Positions 37,901-52,040 of a DNA stretch of 64,000 nucleotides are shown in pieces. The notes beneath the pieces are model-generated. The model made no database searches. It was not told the DNA's origin and worked only from the letters and a program-made list of their open reading frames with translations. Source of the stretch: Cardinalis cardinalis (Eukaryota > Chordata > Aves > Passeriformes > Cardinalidae); the NCBI GenBank assembly GCA_014549065.1, contig JACDOX010000001.1:4067887-4131886 (forward strand). Direction: 5' to 3'. Both the position numbers and the translations under genes were made by a program. Numbering within the stretch: the stretch's first letter is position 1; each line of letters begins with the position of its first letter.

Positions 37901-40900
37901 ACACAAGGGACATTCTAATGGTTTTAAAGCAAACTGAAGTGGCTGCAACAGGAAACCTTTGTGCCATCCAACACAGCCAGTTGGGAGAAGCAGTGAGGCA
38001 AGTTCCCATGAGCTGGAGAATCACCAGCTTAGGCTTGCAGTGATTCTGGGAAGTTTCAGGTCTTGGGGATCTTCCTTGCNGGAGAGATTGTGACTCCACA
38101 CCTGTGGACGGTGTATGGCTAACAGTGAAGCNCTTTCTTTGTAGGGCTTTTTTTCCNGCCTGCTCTCTGTTTTCTCTTAGTTAAACAAGGGACTCATCTC
38201 AGCACATTTAACTGAGCTGCATGGAGAAAAAGATGTGATTTTAAACTACTGAAATTCTAGGAGTTCTTTTCCTGTAAGGCAGAGAATGTATCAGGTAGGT
38301 GCAGGAATAGCTCTTGCAGTTCAGAAATATATTTTGAATAGCAGAACATCCCAGGCCCTTAAGTTTTGGGTGAAGTTCAAAGAAATCCTTCCAAAAGCTA
38401 ATTCAGAATGTAGCCAGGCCATTCTGTTTCCATTTGTCTTTCTAAAACCTAGGAAATAAAAAGTTTTTCCAGCAGTCCACCAGTGCAATTAGTTCAGAAA
38501 ATTTTCTTTGGTTTGAGGTTTGACTTGGCAATGTAGAGAACAGCTACAAATCTGAAATAGTGAGACAAGGAGCAGAAAGTGCTTTTGCTCCCTTTTACTA
38601 AGTTCACATAACTGTATTTTGAATTCTGACCAAGACCAGGTTAACATTGTAAATAAATAATAAAAGGCTGTAAAGAGTGTGAGGACAACATTGCAATGAT
38701 CTCACCAGTTTGTAAAAAAAAAAATATAACATTTTCTTTTTAGCTGAAATGCCCTCCCCTTCTCCATAAACCTAAACTTTAAAGTGTAAATTTTAATTTC
38801 TAACAGAAATAAAATACTCTATATAGTGTATTTTAAATTGAGTGCTACCACATGACAGAATATGTCTTCATAATTATGTTTCTGATCTTGAATTAACTGT
38901 CAAGCCAGGGCATTTATATTGTTCAGTTGTACCTATTGGAAGGGGACAGTAAATATCTGAAGCNCCATTCTGGTTTCTGAAACTTATCTTCTAGGCAAGT
39001 AATACCAGGGCTTTAAGTACATTCTGCCTGGGAAAATGCTGATCCATCTTCCCTTCCTCTGGCTGGTCAGGTGCAAACAGAAAGGTCCCAGTGATGTGCT
39101 AAGGCAGAACAGACCATGACTGGTCCCTAAAAACTCCTGCAGGCCAAGAAGAAGAGTTTCAGTTGTTATGCCCACATTTTAAAATAACTTCCCTCTCCCT
39201 TCTTTGATTTATTGCAGAAGCATAGAGATATTTTAAANCTTTCTCTTTTGGGAGTGTCCCATGCAAACTGTATTCACTGTTTGCTCGTTACACTTTTCAT
39301 GTCAAAATTCTGGACAGCTAGGTGATAGATTACTTCCACTGGAATCAGTGACTGAAATTATTACCTCANGGTCATTAGGTTACTTCCTTGTCTTTGTAAA
39401 AACAGCATATTATTTTAAATCCAAAGTTATTAAAGTGGATAAAGATGTGGAAAAAATTGAGCTGATTAAATGGTTTATACAGTCTCCATTAGGGACAGCT
39501 TCACATCTGCCACTCTAGGATGAGCCAGATCCTGTGGTTTGTGACAAATGCCCCTTTTTTCATTGAGAACTTCACAGTGACTAAAGAGCAGAAGTGATTG
39601 TTGCTTCCCACATTGCTGTCATTCATCTCTTACGGGTTNTTATTTCTGATGTTGCTGTTCTTTTGTCTTGGCTCCCTCTTGATTTTGAATCTGATCACAT
39701 TACAATTTAACCTTGCAGCATTCTAATTTTAACACTGCAACACTACAGAATAAACAAACATACAGATGAGCTTGTTTTCAAAGNATGATGTTTATTTTCA
39801 TTGCCCAGCTTGATCTTTTTGAGACAGAATGAAAACTCTTCTTCTATGAAAGTGGACATCTAACAGACATCTTAAAATATATCCAGAAATAGAGGTATCC
39901 TAAGTCATAGGTTACTTTTGAAAACACAAGATGTTATGGCTAAAATTAAACACAGGTAAAATCCTGGCAAAAATGACTTCGTTGTCATTGAAGTAATTGC
40001 AAGCCTTTTCATTAATTTAAGTGNAACTGAGATTAAACTGTATTTCAAGAGAAGATTTTTTTTCTCTTGCAGACATATGCACCCTTTCTGTTCCCTTTTT
40101 TTTTTTTTCCCTAAATGAATGCACCATGCTGGAGAGGAGCCACTCTTAAGTTCATGACCTGTAGGAAAGTTGGCATGCCATCTGCAGAGAAGTGCTAGTC
40201 AGTGCAGGCCAAGCATGGCTGCAGACATCAGCCCGTGCCTTTTGTCCACAAACAAGAGGGTATTTCACTTGACAGGGCTGCAGCCAAAAACTCCAGGTGG
40301 ATTTCAACAGGCTTCAGTGCCCATTGTTAAGGGGAGAGATTTTAGACATGTTTACTGGGACTTTGAGATCCCTACAAAACATTTTCCATAAGGTATTGTG
40401 CAGGTTGCATTTGTGAAAGGATATTGCTGTAGCAGCCTGTGTTGGATATCAGCTCGAGGGAGTCAGTCTACAGCAAGCTGAGGGATAGCAATACTCAGAG
40501 TAAATGGCTTCTGACTTTTAGAAGTGTTTGTTTCTATGGAGAGATGTTAATTTTGCCCTTTGTCTCTGTGGCAGAAATTAGAGGAGCAGTGTTATGTCTG
40601 CCTTGTCCCAGGTGTTGATGCTGAGGGAGATTACCTGGGGGCATGCAAGGAGTAGAGCAAGTACTGTTGCGTTTTACAGTGGACATCTTCAAGGGAGAAG
40701 CAGGGGTTGTACCAGGATGTCTTGTTTTCAAAGTAANATTCACAGTGTTTGTTCCAGACATGAGAAATCCACCACAATACGTTTCTCCAGGACTCAGGTA
40801 ACTCTAGCTAGGAGCCATTAAATGCAGATCTAAGTGTCTGCTCTACCATCATTCAGGCAGCTTTGCCTCAGCTTCTGAAGAAACCTAAACCCTTTCTTTT

Positions 40901-43900
40901 AAAGAACTGACATTTACTTTCCCATACAATTACCTGTCTGGAATATAAGAGGATTGTTTGCAGAGGGAAAAAAGAAAAAAGACAAAAAACAAGGAAAAAA
41001 AGACATTTTTCTTTTTTAAAGTCACCCTGTAAAAAGGCTGAAANGTATACCTTAAGGTGCCTTTTTTTTCCCAAATCTGTACTTTTCCTCCATAGATATC
41101 AGCATAAATTGATGCATATATTGGAGTTTGTGTTTGATGCTTTGTGACTTCAGGAACAAGTGAAATACCCTTGTACCAGGTCAGTCATGGTCCAGATGCT
41201 GTATTTTGCCTGGAAGGACCAAAAATGTGTATAGAAATCTTTTTCATGCATAGAAGTAGAGAAGAAAANATTATTCTGAGTAGGTGTTGCCTGTGGGAAG
41301 CTTAAAAAGTTTTAATTTTAACAGGTTTTCTATCCCATAAACATTCAGGTGTTAACCTGTTTTGCAGTCAGTGTTTTTAATACTAGGGAAACAAGCATAA
41401 AATGAACACTTTCTTTATCCTGATGTAACAGCATGTGCAGATGTGACCACTGTTTGTTTGGTGTGCATGAAGAGAATAGGAACATCTTTCCTTTAGACAT
41501 TTGAGAGAGTACTTCCTTTTATTCATTGTTTTTCTAATCCTTTGCCATGTCAAGGACTGAGCAGTCAGGAGTAAGATAATGTGATGTGTCATTCTGATTG
41601 TAGCAAATACAATATTCAAGTTGGATGCAGTGAGGATTTTTTTTTATGTTTGTACCTGGCTTTTCTGTTGACATTTCAGAGGTGAACAGAAGGAATTCAG
41701 ATGTGAAGCATTGAATTTGGTGCTCAATATTTTTCCTCTTTAGAGTAGCTCACCTAAACTGTTCCAGTATCTGAGTTTTGGCAGTGTTCAAGAATTCAGC
41801 TGATGTCACAAACTGTTGCTGACAGATTCAGCAACTTTCAGGGTCTTAAAAATGTTGATTCTCCAACTCTTTCTTTTTAAAGTACATTAGTTTATAATTT
41901 TTTATGTGTATGTATTTTTACANTTTTGCAAATATATAATCTTAAAAACTTGCAAGCTTTTTGATGTTTTCCAATNTTCCCCTGAAGAGAGCAACACTAT
42001 TTCAGTCAGAACAATTTCAACAGGACACTCTGAAATTATCTGATGAATTTTAGTTACTTNTGTCTCAACCTTGAGTGTGTTTCTCACACACCTAAGATGA
42101 TTGTCAAAAAAGCAAAATCTTAGATGAAACTGAAGTGTGAAGGGATCCTGTTTCTTTTCCTCATCATTATTTTGACCTTATTAATGCTGCCAGGTTATTT
42201 ATAAGCTACATGACTGCTATGCTAAAACCTTTGCAGGCTGACTGACTGTATTAGAAACTGACTGACTACAAATACTACCTGCAGAAGTGCTACCATGTAA
42301 TGCTTTTCTGTCTCTCCCAAACCTCTGTGATGCTGTGTATCAGAGGGTACAGCCTTAAATAGTGAGGGATGACTGCCACTTGATATAAACAAACCTCCTG
42401 GTGCTGGAGATTGCCATTGGAAATCCTTTCAGTTGTTCAAGTGCAGAATAAAGATGTGTATGCAAGGGACTCTACCAAAAGGTCTCTGCCGGGTATTTCA
42501 ACACTCTGCAGCAAAAGTGTTTGTGCTCTCTAGCTGCTCCGAAAGNAGGATTGAGTGGCAAAATGGTTAATAAAAAAAATTGTGAGCAACTGGGAATAAT
42601 CTGCCTCTCTGATTCCTTGAGTCCCCTTTTCCATTCATTTGTGTTGTAAAACACAATTTCACAGGATTGCTTAAAACCAAGCCTGCAGCTAAATATTTAC
42701 CCAATGGATTTTGTTAAATCTGTTTCAGTGCCTCTGGAAATGAATTCACACCTCTAATTCCTAAGTACCCTTTGCCTCTGGGCATCTGTAGTGAAATGCA
42801 GGTTTTAGAAGAGCTGAAATCAGTTGAGATAACTGATAACCTGAGTCAATAAGCAATGGATTGAGAAGACAGAATGATCTTTTGTCTCTCTGGGGCTCAG
42901 AAATGGAAATTTTTGAGCTGAAAAGTGATTTTTCAGATAGTGCTTGAAAAGTGATTTCCAGGCCTGTTGTCAGCCTTCCTTGCATCAGTTAAGTAGCAGC
43001 TAATTTAGTCCAAAAATATTGCTCACCGCACTTCTTCTAATAGCAGGTGAAGAACACCTGAGGAGGGATTTGTGCCAAAAGGCTTGGCCAGCCCCCTTTT
43101 CTAAGGGAGGAGCAGCTTCCTAAGAGCTCTAACCCTGCTCTTAGNAAGTCAGCTTGTGTCTTCAATGCATTTCCCTGTTTTATAGGGTGTTACTGTCATC
43201 TCAGTCACAGGTCATAGGGGAGTTTGCCGATCCTTCTGTATTTTTCATGTGTCAGCCTTTGGCATCTCTTTAACACACAGGGGATCTAAGCCCAGTGCCC
43301 AAAATCCAGCTGGATGGTTTGCTCCCTTCCTTTGCTCTCTGTTTAACACTCACAGGACTAAGGCAAGAAGCAGAGTGGGTAAGCTGACGCTGAGCACTCT
43401 GCTGCTGGACATCACAGCCCCATGATCTAACACAGGGCAACTCTGAAACATCACAAATCAGTAGAGGCAGATGGATGGTTTGGGAGACAAGGGACAAAAC
43501 AAAGGTAATAGTGAAGGCAGAAAGAGCAGTTGGGGATGTGGATGCTGAAATAGTCTATTTTGAATATTCTATGTTTAAGAAACTAAATTATGAAATATNT
43601 AGGAGGAAAAAACATATCCACAAGTGAGGAATGCAAGATGAGNCTCTGCTGATAAAACTCTACTACATGTTTTTTTATACCACTGAGATTCTCATCCAAA
43701 AATATGTCTGGAGTCTCCATTTCACCTCATTGAAAATAGCATTGAGCCTGCAATATATGTTTCAAAAGATTTACTGGGATAGTTTTAAAAGCCACAGACT
43801 GTAGGGCATTCACTGTCTCTTGAGAGACTGTCTACAGCCTCATACATCTTTCACTTTGAGTTCCCCTGTTGAGATCGGACATTTTCTGTGTTTAAATATT

Positions 43901-46900
43901 ATTCCTGTTATTCCTAATTAAACCCTGTATATCACACCTTATAATTCTTTCCCCAACATGAACAGCAGATAGTTTTTATTCCCAGCTCATCGGCATTTAA
44001 CAAAACTGTATAGATTTGATGTTACTCTCTTCCCAGAAATCAGACTCTCTGCTCTCAGTCATTGGAGTGTTTTCCTATCTCTCTGCCTCTCTCCTTGCAC
44101 TCTGTCAATGGCTTCCAGACAACTTGGTGCCTAAACTAGANTGTAATAGTTGAGTGTAGTTGAACCAGAGCCAGACAGGAGGAGGAGGAGGTCGCTTGCT
44201 TCCTACTCTGATGTGATGCATTTGATAAGGCAGACCAAAAATACACTGTTGCTTTCTTGCCAGAATACCCAGAAGAATATTAGACATGCTCTCAGAATTA
44301 AGCAAATGACACCTGAGGTGCAAATGTACTTATTCTTGTTTGCAAATATCATTAACCAGCTTAGCTCAAATCTGCTTATTACCAGCTCAAACACCTTCAA
44401 TTTAGATGCCTCTGGACCAGTTTGACGATTGTCTCTACTTACCAACAGGGTCGANTTGGAAATGGTTTTGTCCAGACAGTGGTGTGGCACTTTTAACTCA
44501 CACGGATTTCTCCTTAGAGCCAGTTTCTGCTGCTTTCTGGAGCAGGCTGGTGGCATCTGCTCAGAACCAACGCATTCCCCATAAAAATTGGCTTGTAACA
44601 GTTTGCATCGCTACTATTGGTCCAGGTATATATTATGTCTTGCAAGCTGCAGGAGGACTTAGTGCCCCTTGCTTTTCTATGGGATGTCTCTGTGCTTTCA
44701 CATTGACCACCCCTTCCTCTTCTTCCAGCTGTGAGGCCTTCTCATAGGTGATGACTGTTGAGTTTTGGTGACTAGTCTTTGTGAAATAACTCTTTAAGTG
44801 TGGTGGGTCTTGGGANTGACACCTTTACAGCTCATGCTTCAATGGTTGAGTTTCTCTCTGGAGTGGTCTTTGAGGTGGTTCTCCTAGAACTGCTGTGTTG
44901 TATTAGAAGGAAAATGAGATATTTTCAAAGGAAGGAGGTGTTGAAAATTTACTTTGAGGACATTTAGTCTTTGGGGGGACATACAGACTTTAAGTGCTCT
45001 GTGACAGTGTCTTGTCTGTTTTGGCACCTCTTATTTCCTGTTGTTAATGATACAAATGTCATCTTTCCGCAAAAGTTGATGCATTGTGTGCATTGTAGAT
45101 CAGTGCTTGTGTAGTAGTGTGTNTTCTGCCTTGACTACTCTTAGAGGAGTGTTTCTAGAAGTGATCTANTTCATTTTCCACAAGGAAAAATCTTTAAACA
45201 ACCATTTGGGGATTTCAAAGCACATCAGGAATCTTTGCAGCCATAAGTGCCAGCCTGCTTAGATGTGCTTCTTCTGGGCTTTCATGTACTCCCCTTGGCT
45301 TTCTTCATGTTCCCTTCTTGCCATGGGAGAGGTACATTCCTGGCACTGAAATTTCTCCAGATGAGACTCTGCTTACAAGCCCGNTTCTAGTAGCTGAAAT
45401 ATTTGTGTGATATTGGAGGAATTTTTATAATCTAAATGTTCTTTTGCAATATAATTAATACTGTTTTATTAAAAATGTTCCTCCTCAAGCATATACAACA
45501 CTAACTCAAGTTTAGCAGGGTCCAACCAGTGTTAGAAGTAATGTGCATTATCTGAGAGGAGAGACACAGAAGAGTGAATCACATGTAGCAGCCTGTTTCT
45601 GTTGTGTCCATTTACAAGCCATTATCTTTGAATTCAATATTTCAAGCATTAGCTTTCTGTTCTGGCTTAATATATGAGACTATTTGCTACATAATTATAT
45701 TGTATTTAATTTTCTTCTGTATGCTATTGTAATAATGATATTGCCTAATAAAATAATGTCAGATTTTAATTAGGTTAAAAGTAATTTGTNATATTAGGTT
45801 TTTATTTGAGAAAATGAACTAGCTGATAGTGCATATCAAGCTGTCCTTTTTTGTTTTTTGTTTGCATTTACTTTCATTTCCTGTCATCCTTTACCTGTTG
45901 AAATAAGGGTGGGGTTTTTTTAAATTGTTTTAAATTATTACAGCCTTCCACAGCCTTATGTCTAACACATTGATGTTCTAGTGAGGACATAAGATGCCTT
46001 TCTATTTATTAAAAGGACAGTTTTGCAAAAATTTCTGCTCCCAGTTAATAGCTGCACCTTTTTAATCATTGAAATAAATTATCTAGACTAATGTGAAACA
46101 GTGTTATGATAATACTGTGTGAGAGTACTCCAGCGAAGGGAGGCTTAAATTTGCTGGAAGGCAAAGACAGAATACATTTGCATCAAAGGCAGTTTTGGAA
46201 AAGAANAGCTTGTGCTAACTTTTGTTGTGGAATACTTTAGGAATAGCCAGTGAAGTAGGAACTGGCATAAAGTGTATTTCTCTTCATAATTTATAAGAGT
46301 GTCATGAGTAGCATCTCAACATACATCCAATTAATGAATAGAAGGATGAAGGGGTAAAAGATTCTTCTGTTTCCTAACGCTCTTCTCTTTAATTCGTNAA
46401 TTCCTTTTGCTTTCAAAGTGACGTCAGTACTCTGTAAACTTCCACATCACATGCAGAGGAGCTGTGCTCTCTGTTATGTGATTAAAGGTTATCTTTATTG
46501 GGAGTTACTGACTCCTCCTTGAAGTGCCATTTCCAAGTACATTCCCTTTTATGTAACCTACTGCTTTTAGGCTGCCCTTTTTTCTTAGACATTTATTAAG
46601 AACTAAATAGAAAATTTCTGAGCCCAGTTCAGCAGCCCATTCCTCTTTGGCTAAGTATGGTAATTACAATGGAATTCAAGCATAGGCTTTGGGTTCAGTG
46701 TGTATGTAAAGGTTTTGCAGGATAAGGGCAGGTTAAAGAAAGCTTTTGTAGAACAGGAGCCCATCTTGGCTTTTCTATGTATTCATCATTAGAAGACTCA
46801 GAAATTTTTGTATTGACCTGTAATTTCTTGTCACTTAAGTTTTATACAAATGTAGACATCCCATTGCTGGTTTTATTGCTGATTCTTCTGTTACCACACG

Positions 46901-49900
46901 GTACTGCCAGCCTACCTTTCTGTTCCTGTGGTGTGTAATGACTGTATGCTGTATTGCTTGTGTAGTTGTTGGTGGGTATGCAGGCAGGCAATTATTGACA
47001 AGAATGTACAGAGCCTGATTTCAGTCATTATGACTTCAGGAGAGTTAGTATCTTAACTGAGTATCTTGAGGATTGAACTTCATTATAACTAAGGCTGCCT
47101 AGTGAAATTATTTTAAAAATGCATGTGAGATTTCTTTTTCCACCACAAAATTAGAGACATAGAGGTGTGACCTTCAATGAGAGCTGGTACTTGAAAACAG
47201 AATTAAAGTTAACAAGTTGACATCTGCTTTCAAAGCATCATCATTTGAATGCAGCCACCAAAACAATCGAATTGTATTCCTCTTACCCAAGGGCCACTCA
47301 CAGAAGGGATATGGCTAGGNAAAAAGATAAAATCTTACATTTCTTTATGCCCTTAAAACAGCTAATTGCTAAAAATGCCTTCTTCAGATATTAATTAGAT
47401 CAGCCTGGAGGCTGCTCCTGCTTGCATTAAGGATCTGATTTCTCTCTGTGTGAGATTCATAAAGATGTAGTAATCAAAGCTTTCTTTGTCTCAGAAGGTA
47501 TATACTTAACCCAAATGCACTCCTAGATGCCCTAATTCCCATCCTAGTACCATTCTTCTGTCCTCATGCCTGCTCTCACTGAGCTTCAAGACAATTTAAT
47601 AGCTACCACTATGAAAGTGTATGTGAACAATTTCCTCAGTGCCTCATCATTCTTTCATTTGTAATTTATTTTCTACCTTTCTGGCAAATAGATCTGGAGA
47701 GACTGTAAGTTCCATGGGATTGTTTTTAAGTTTCTTTTTTCTAGCTGTGTTGTTTAGATATAGTTCAGACTTCCTTTTCTATAAATCTGTTTGTTGTAGC
47801 ATTTCCAAAAATTGAAAAGTGAAAAAGCCCAAAGGCGTCTGTTTCAGGCATAAAGATAAAAAAAGCTTAAATACTTCTTGTTGTCAGTTGTATAATGGAA
47901 AACATCCTAGCTGATAAGATTTTTTTCAACTCCTCTGGATCAGTGCTATTGCATTAATTGTTTGAGTGCCAAAACTTTTCATCAGGTAAGGTTACAAAAG
48001 TCAGTAGCCGTTCTATTAAGTAATTTCTTTGCCTACTTACAGTACTTAATTTTAGTGAGATTTTCCCAGTACATGCAAAGAATCTCAATAATTTCAGCTT
48101 CCTAGGAATGCATTTTCTCCTCTAGCTACCATTTGGTTTATTTAGTTGGTTTTGTAATTCTGAGGACATGAAAGTACCTACTGTCCTACAGCAAATAATC
48201 ATCAAATCTGTATTTACAAAAACTGACAGCTTGTATTATTAAAATTGGCAGAAGCCAAGAAATGCTTCCTAACACAATTGTATCACTGACAGCTTACTCT
48301 CAAATGAATTTGTGTTTAATTATGGCAGCACAAGAAGAACTGAAAGATCCCTTTGACTAAGTAGGATTTTAATTATATTTGATATCCTGCAACCTCCTTT
48401 TTGCCTCTACAATGGCAAATAAAAAAGAAAGAGGACCAGACTACCAAAGTATCAGATCATCAATTAAATGCTTCCTGAGATAAAGTCCTTATAGTTTTTT
48501 CTCTTGAGTTTCATTACAGTTTTGTCTATGAATTATGCCTTCTCTAACTGAGTGAAAGGAGTAGAACTACATATTTGAGTGTTCAAAGGTCATNAGTTCT
48601 TTATTGATCTTGGCTTTTAGAAAAATATATTTAAATAATCATATTTTGAAGGAAAAGCTGCAATACCAGTGAAACAGAGCTCCAAAATGAGTTCTTGGGA
48701 AAACTCCATAAAAATATTTGCTCATCAGACAAATCGGATTTGGTATTGTATATCATCAGCTTTTGTGTCTGAGTTTTGGGGGCTTCTTCTTTTCCTGGAA
48801 TATTTTTTGAGTATAACAAAAAATAAATNATCATTAGTGGAGGTTATTTCTAGCCACCTCTTGGTTGAACTAAGGCTCTAAAAGGCCATATATAAAGGAA
48901 ATTGGCATCTTCTTTATTGTTTTAAAATATTTAATAAAATTTAGATTAAATACAACTTTTTAATCCCATTTGAATAGAACTTTGAAATTATATATTTAAA
49001 TCTGTAGCAGTTAGCTGGGATCAACCTCTAATGTTTATCAGAAGTGATGGCAGTGAAGCCCTGGAGAAAAGATTTTTTTGGAGTTGACCAAAATTATTTT
49101 ACTGGATAATATTATGCTCTTAAAAGATGGAAAGATATTTGAAGCACTGAACATTAGTTTTTCTTCCATATTTCATCCAATAAAGTAGTTTCTTGTAGTA
49201 TCAGGAAGCATGACTCAAAAAGAGCATGGCTAGAAAAAATTTTTAAGCAATGCCTGTAAGACAGCTTTTTAAAGTTTCCCATGTATATTTTAAGTGTCAA
49301 GTAGTCATTTCTTAAATGTCTTTCATGTCTGGAGTAGTAAGGTTCTTTAAGAGAAGTTCTTCTTTGTGTTGCAGAGAAAAGCTGGAAATTATACTGTACA
49401 AGTACCTATAAAAGGATGGATGAAAAATAAGGATTTTGATATATATTTAGGCCTAGTTAGGAAGAGTTTGAATTCTTAAACATAGTGCATGTGGAAAACA
49501 ACTGATGTTTCGTTTGTCATGGCATCCTGTAGTAAAGTGATNATTCCATACAGTATTAAATATGAAATATTTTGACTCTCACATTTTCTGTCTCAAAATT
49601 ATGCCTTTTTTATTTATTAATCCCTTCACANTTGTTTTTTAGACCTGAGAGATAAGATTTGCACAGCATTCAAACTTCCTTGAAGACTGTGCCTTATGGA
49701 AATGAGTTGCAGTGAGTGCCTTATTAGGCATTTTTGAGTTTCCCACTAAGGATACAAAACTCCCAAAAGGGGGAGCTGATGAAAAGTATGTTGGAAAATT
49801 CTTTCTTAAAAACAAAACCACATTTCACTAAAAGAATAAATCAAGACTGAATTTCAGGTTTTTTGGTGATATTAGAATTGAAAAATACAGTGAAAATGTG

Positions 49901-51463
49901 AGACTTGCTGAGACTCATGTTGGAGATGAACTTAGCAACAGCTTTTGTTTTCTTTCTTCACTGTAAAAATCTCATCTAGATAAAATACAAGCACACTTTG
50001 TGAGTGCAATGCAATAATAGCTAGCCTCAGGAAAGAGCATTGACCAGTTTTATTACAGTGCCAAAGATTAGCCCTGGAATGTAAAGCTGAGAGAGGCCTA
50101 TTAGGGACTTGGTTCATTAGAACATGTGGAACAAGACATTCATAAGGCACCAATAAATCCATTAAGGGGAAGAGGGTTCTGAAATGGCCCTTCAGGATTT
50201 TTATTATTAACTTCAAGNGTTGCTGAGGTTGGTGACGTCAGAAATATGGTTTTAGCCAGCACTTACTGTCCCTTTCAACTCANTGTTCTCCAGTCCAAGT
50301 TCATTTTGAAATAAGCAGCCATAACTGTTCTAGTTAGCAGAGCAGGATCTGCCTAACACAGCTGAATTTGGAGAAAATGGGAGAAAATAAAAGATCAGTG
50401 GAAAATCTCTCTCTCATTTCCACGAATCCTGCATGAGCAGAATCCTGCATGTTGACTTCAGCTTTAAGTTCCTCATAAAGTCACGGTTAGATAGACTCTA
50501 GCAGGCTCTTTCATTTTCATAAATCAAAATTTCTGATGCTGGTTAATCCTGAAAAGAAACAGCAGTTTGTTATGTATGAAGGACATTTTGATAAAACTGT
50601 CCCAAGNAATGGCAGACAAGAAGCCTGTGCTGCTGAAAAATGGTACTTCTGTCTGCTCAAAGCTGNGTTTAAATATTGACCAGCTGCATAGAAAATAGAT
50701 TTGTCAACAACATAAAAAATAGCCACTGAGAAACTGGAACATTTCTCTGCATCCTAATGCTTCTAATTCCCAGAGATCTCAAAGCTTCCATCATTTCATG
50801 GAAGAAAAAATAGCTTCTGTATCAGGAGTTTGAGATTTCCTCACTAGGGGAATAGAAACTACTCAGNTAAAGGATGCTTGATCCTGGTTGATATTTTCTA
50901 CCAAATGGGGCTACTCTTTCCCAAAGTGATTTTGAGATACTCACTGTTGGGTTTACCAGTCTTGTGGTACAAAACTTCCAGCTAGTTGGGTCCCAAAATG
51001 CTTCCAAGAGTTTCAGAGCCCCAGTACACTCAGCTGGNCAGGACTGAGGCAGAGAGAGGTGTTTCTGTTTCCTGCGTGCCTGCTTGGACAGAAAAGCANC
51101 TTTTGTCCAGCCTGAGAGGCTGTCACAAGGTGTCACTGGCCGGGATTCGGAGCCTCTTTTTCCAAATGCCCACTGCATCACAACCATCACATGGGACTTG
51201 ATNAATTTTTCATGCCAGAATTAATCAATTTCAGTGGGCAGTTTTCCTCACTGGCATGTGTCCTGCCTCCCTTGGGCACTTCATCTGTCACAGACAAACA
51301 GGATGGGGATTAGTAGAAGTGCTNGTGAGGTGGCTCTTCTCAGACCCATCAAACTGCGTGTGCACGTATCAGTTCAGGAATTTTTGGGTCTCCTGGGACA
51401 TGTGTGGGGCTTTCCAGAGGGGAGTGCCTTCTCCAGACATTAGGAAACTGNTTCTTTTGGTGG
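28998..51463. other. Non-coding DNA, no gene recognised
   Basis: No protein-coding exon or structured RNA is recognised across this 22 kb. Notable pieces are a patch that keeps several CpGs at 33118-33175 and a 13-base C-run at 36356-36368. AT-rich stretches with homeodomain-like TAATTA/TTAATT words lie at about 35395-35530, 45640-45800 and 47340-47480. A 13-base direct repeat (GAATCCTGCATGA/G) lies at 50424-50451. These AT-rich stretches could be conserved regulatory elements of the DTNA upstream region, but conservation cannot be seen in one sequence. Confidence 0.55.
36356..36368. repeat. Poly-C homopolymer (13 C)
   Basis: A run of thirteen C residues directly after GAATT. It is a single homopolymer, not a multi-tract G-quadruplex on the other strand, and its exact length may be unreliable in the assembly. 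Confidence 0.9.
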
Positions 51464-52040
51464 TGTGGTGGTTTAGCCCCAGCTGTAAAGTAAGTCACAT
51501 GCAACTGCTCACTTATTCCATCACCACCAGCCCCACCCCCCCAGTGGTTGGTAGAATCAGGGGAAAAAAAGTGAAACTCATGGAAACAATAATTGAAACA
51601 AAGCAAAATATAACAANANTAGTAGTGACACAGAGAGAGGTAATAATAATGAGACAGAGATACAGCCCAAGATAAGTAAGTGGTACCCAGTACAGTGGAT
51701 CACCACCCACTGACCATAGCCCAGCCCATCTCCAAGCAGCAATTGGCACCTCCTGGCCACTTGTCTCCAGTTTAGGTAGTGGGCAGGATGCTCTGAGGTA
51801 TGGAATATCTCTGGCNNCTTTGGGTCAGCTGTCCTGGCCATGNTCCCTTCCAATCATTTGTGCACCTGCTCACAGGCAGAGCCTGGGAAGCTGAGCAGTC
51901 CTTGACTTGGGGTAAGCACTACTTAGCAACAGCTAAAGCAACAGTGTGTTATCAACATTATTCCCATATTAAATTCAAANCACAGTGCTNTACCAGCTAC
52001 TAGGAATAAAATTAACTGTATTCCAGCCTAAACCAGGATG
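51464..52040 (-). mobile_element. Antisense ERV solo-LTR-like element
   Basis: A block of about 0.58 kb that on the + strand opens with TGTGGTGGTTTAGCCCCAGC and closes with ATTCCAGCCTAAACCAGG. Near its right end it carries the motifs TGTGTTATCAACATTATTCC and GTATGGAATATCTCTGG. These match a very common bird LTR whose sense strand begins with a TG...CTGG and ends with GGGGCTAAACCACA, so the element lies in reverse. It shares its right-half motifs and order (GGGTCAGCTGTCC, GTAAGCACT, CAACAGCTAAAGCAACAGTG, TGTTATCAACA, CCAGCTACTA) with the LTR at 56447-57023. The region where the LTR TATA box should sit is degenerate. No internal retroviral sequence adjoins it, so it is probably a solo LTR. Edges are good to about 5 bp; no clean target-site duplication was seen. 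Confidence 0.8.

Noticed and set aside
44406..44747. Plus-strand open frame of 113 codons with a hydrophobic stretch
   Set aside because: No recognised family, an ambiguous base inside, a serine-rich low-complexity end and no splice-site support.
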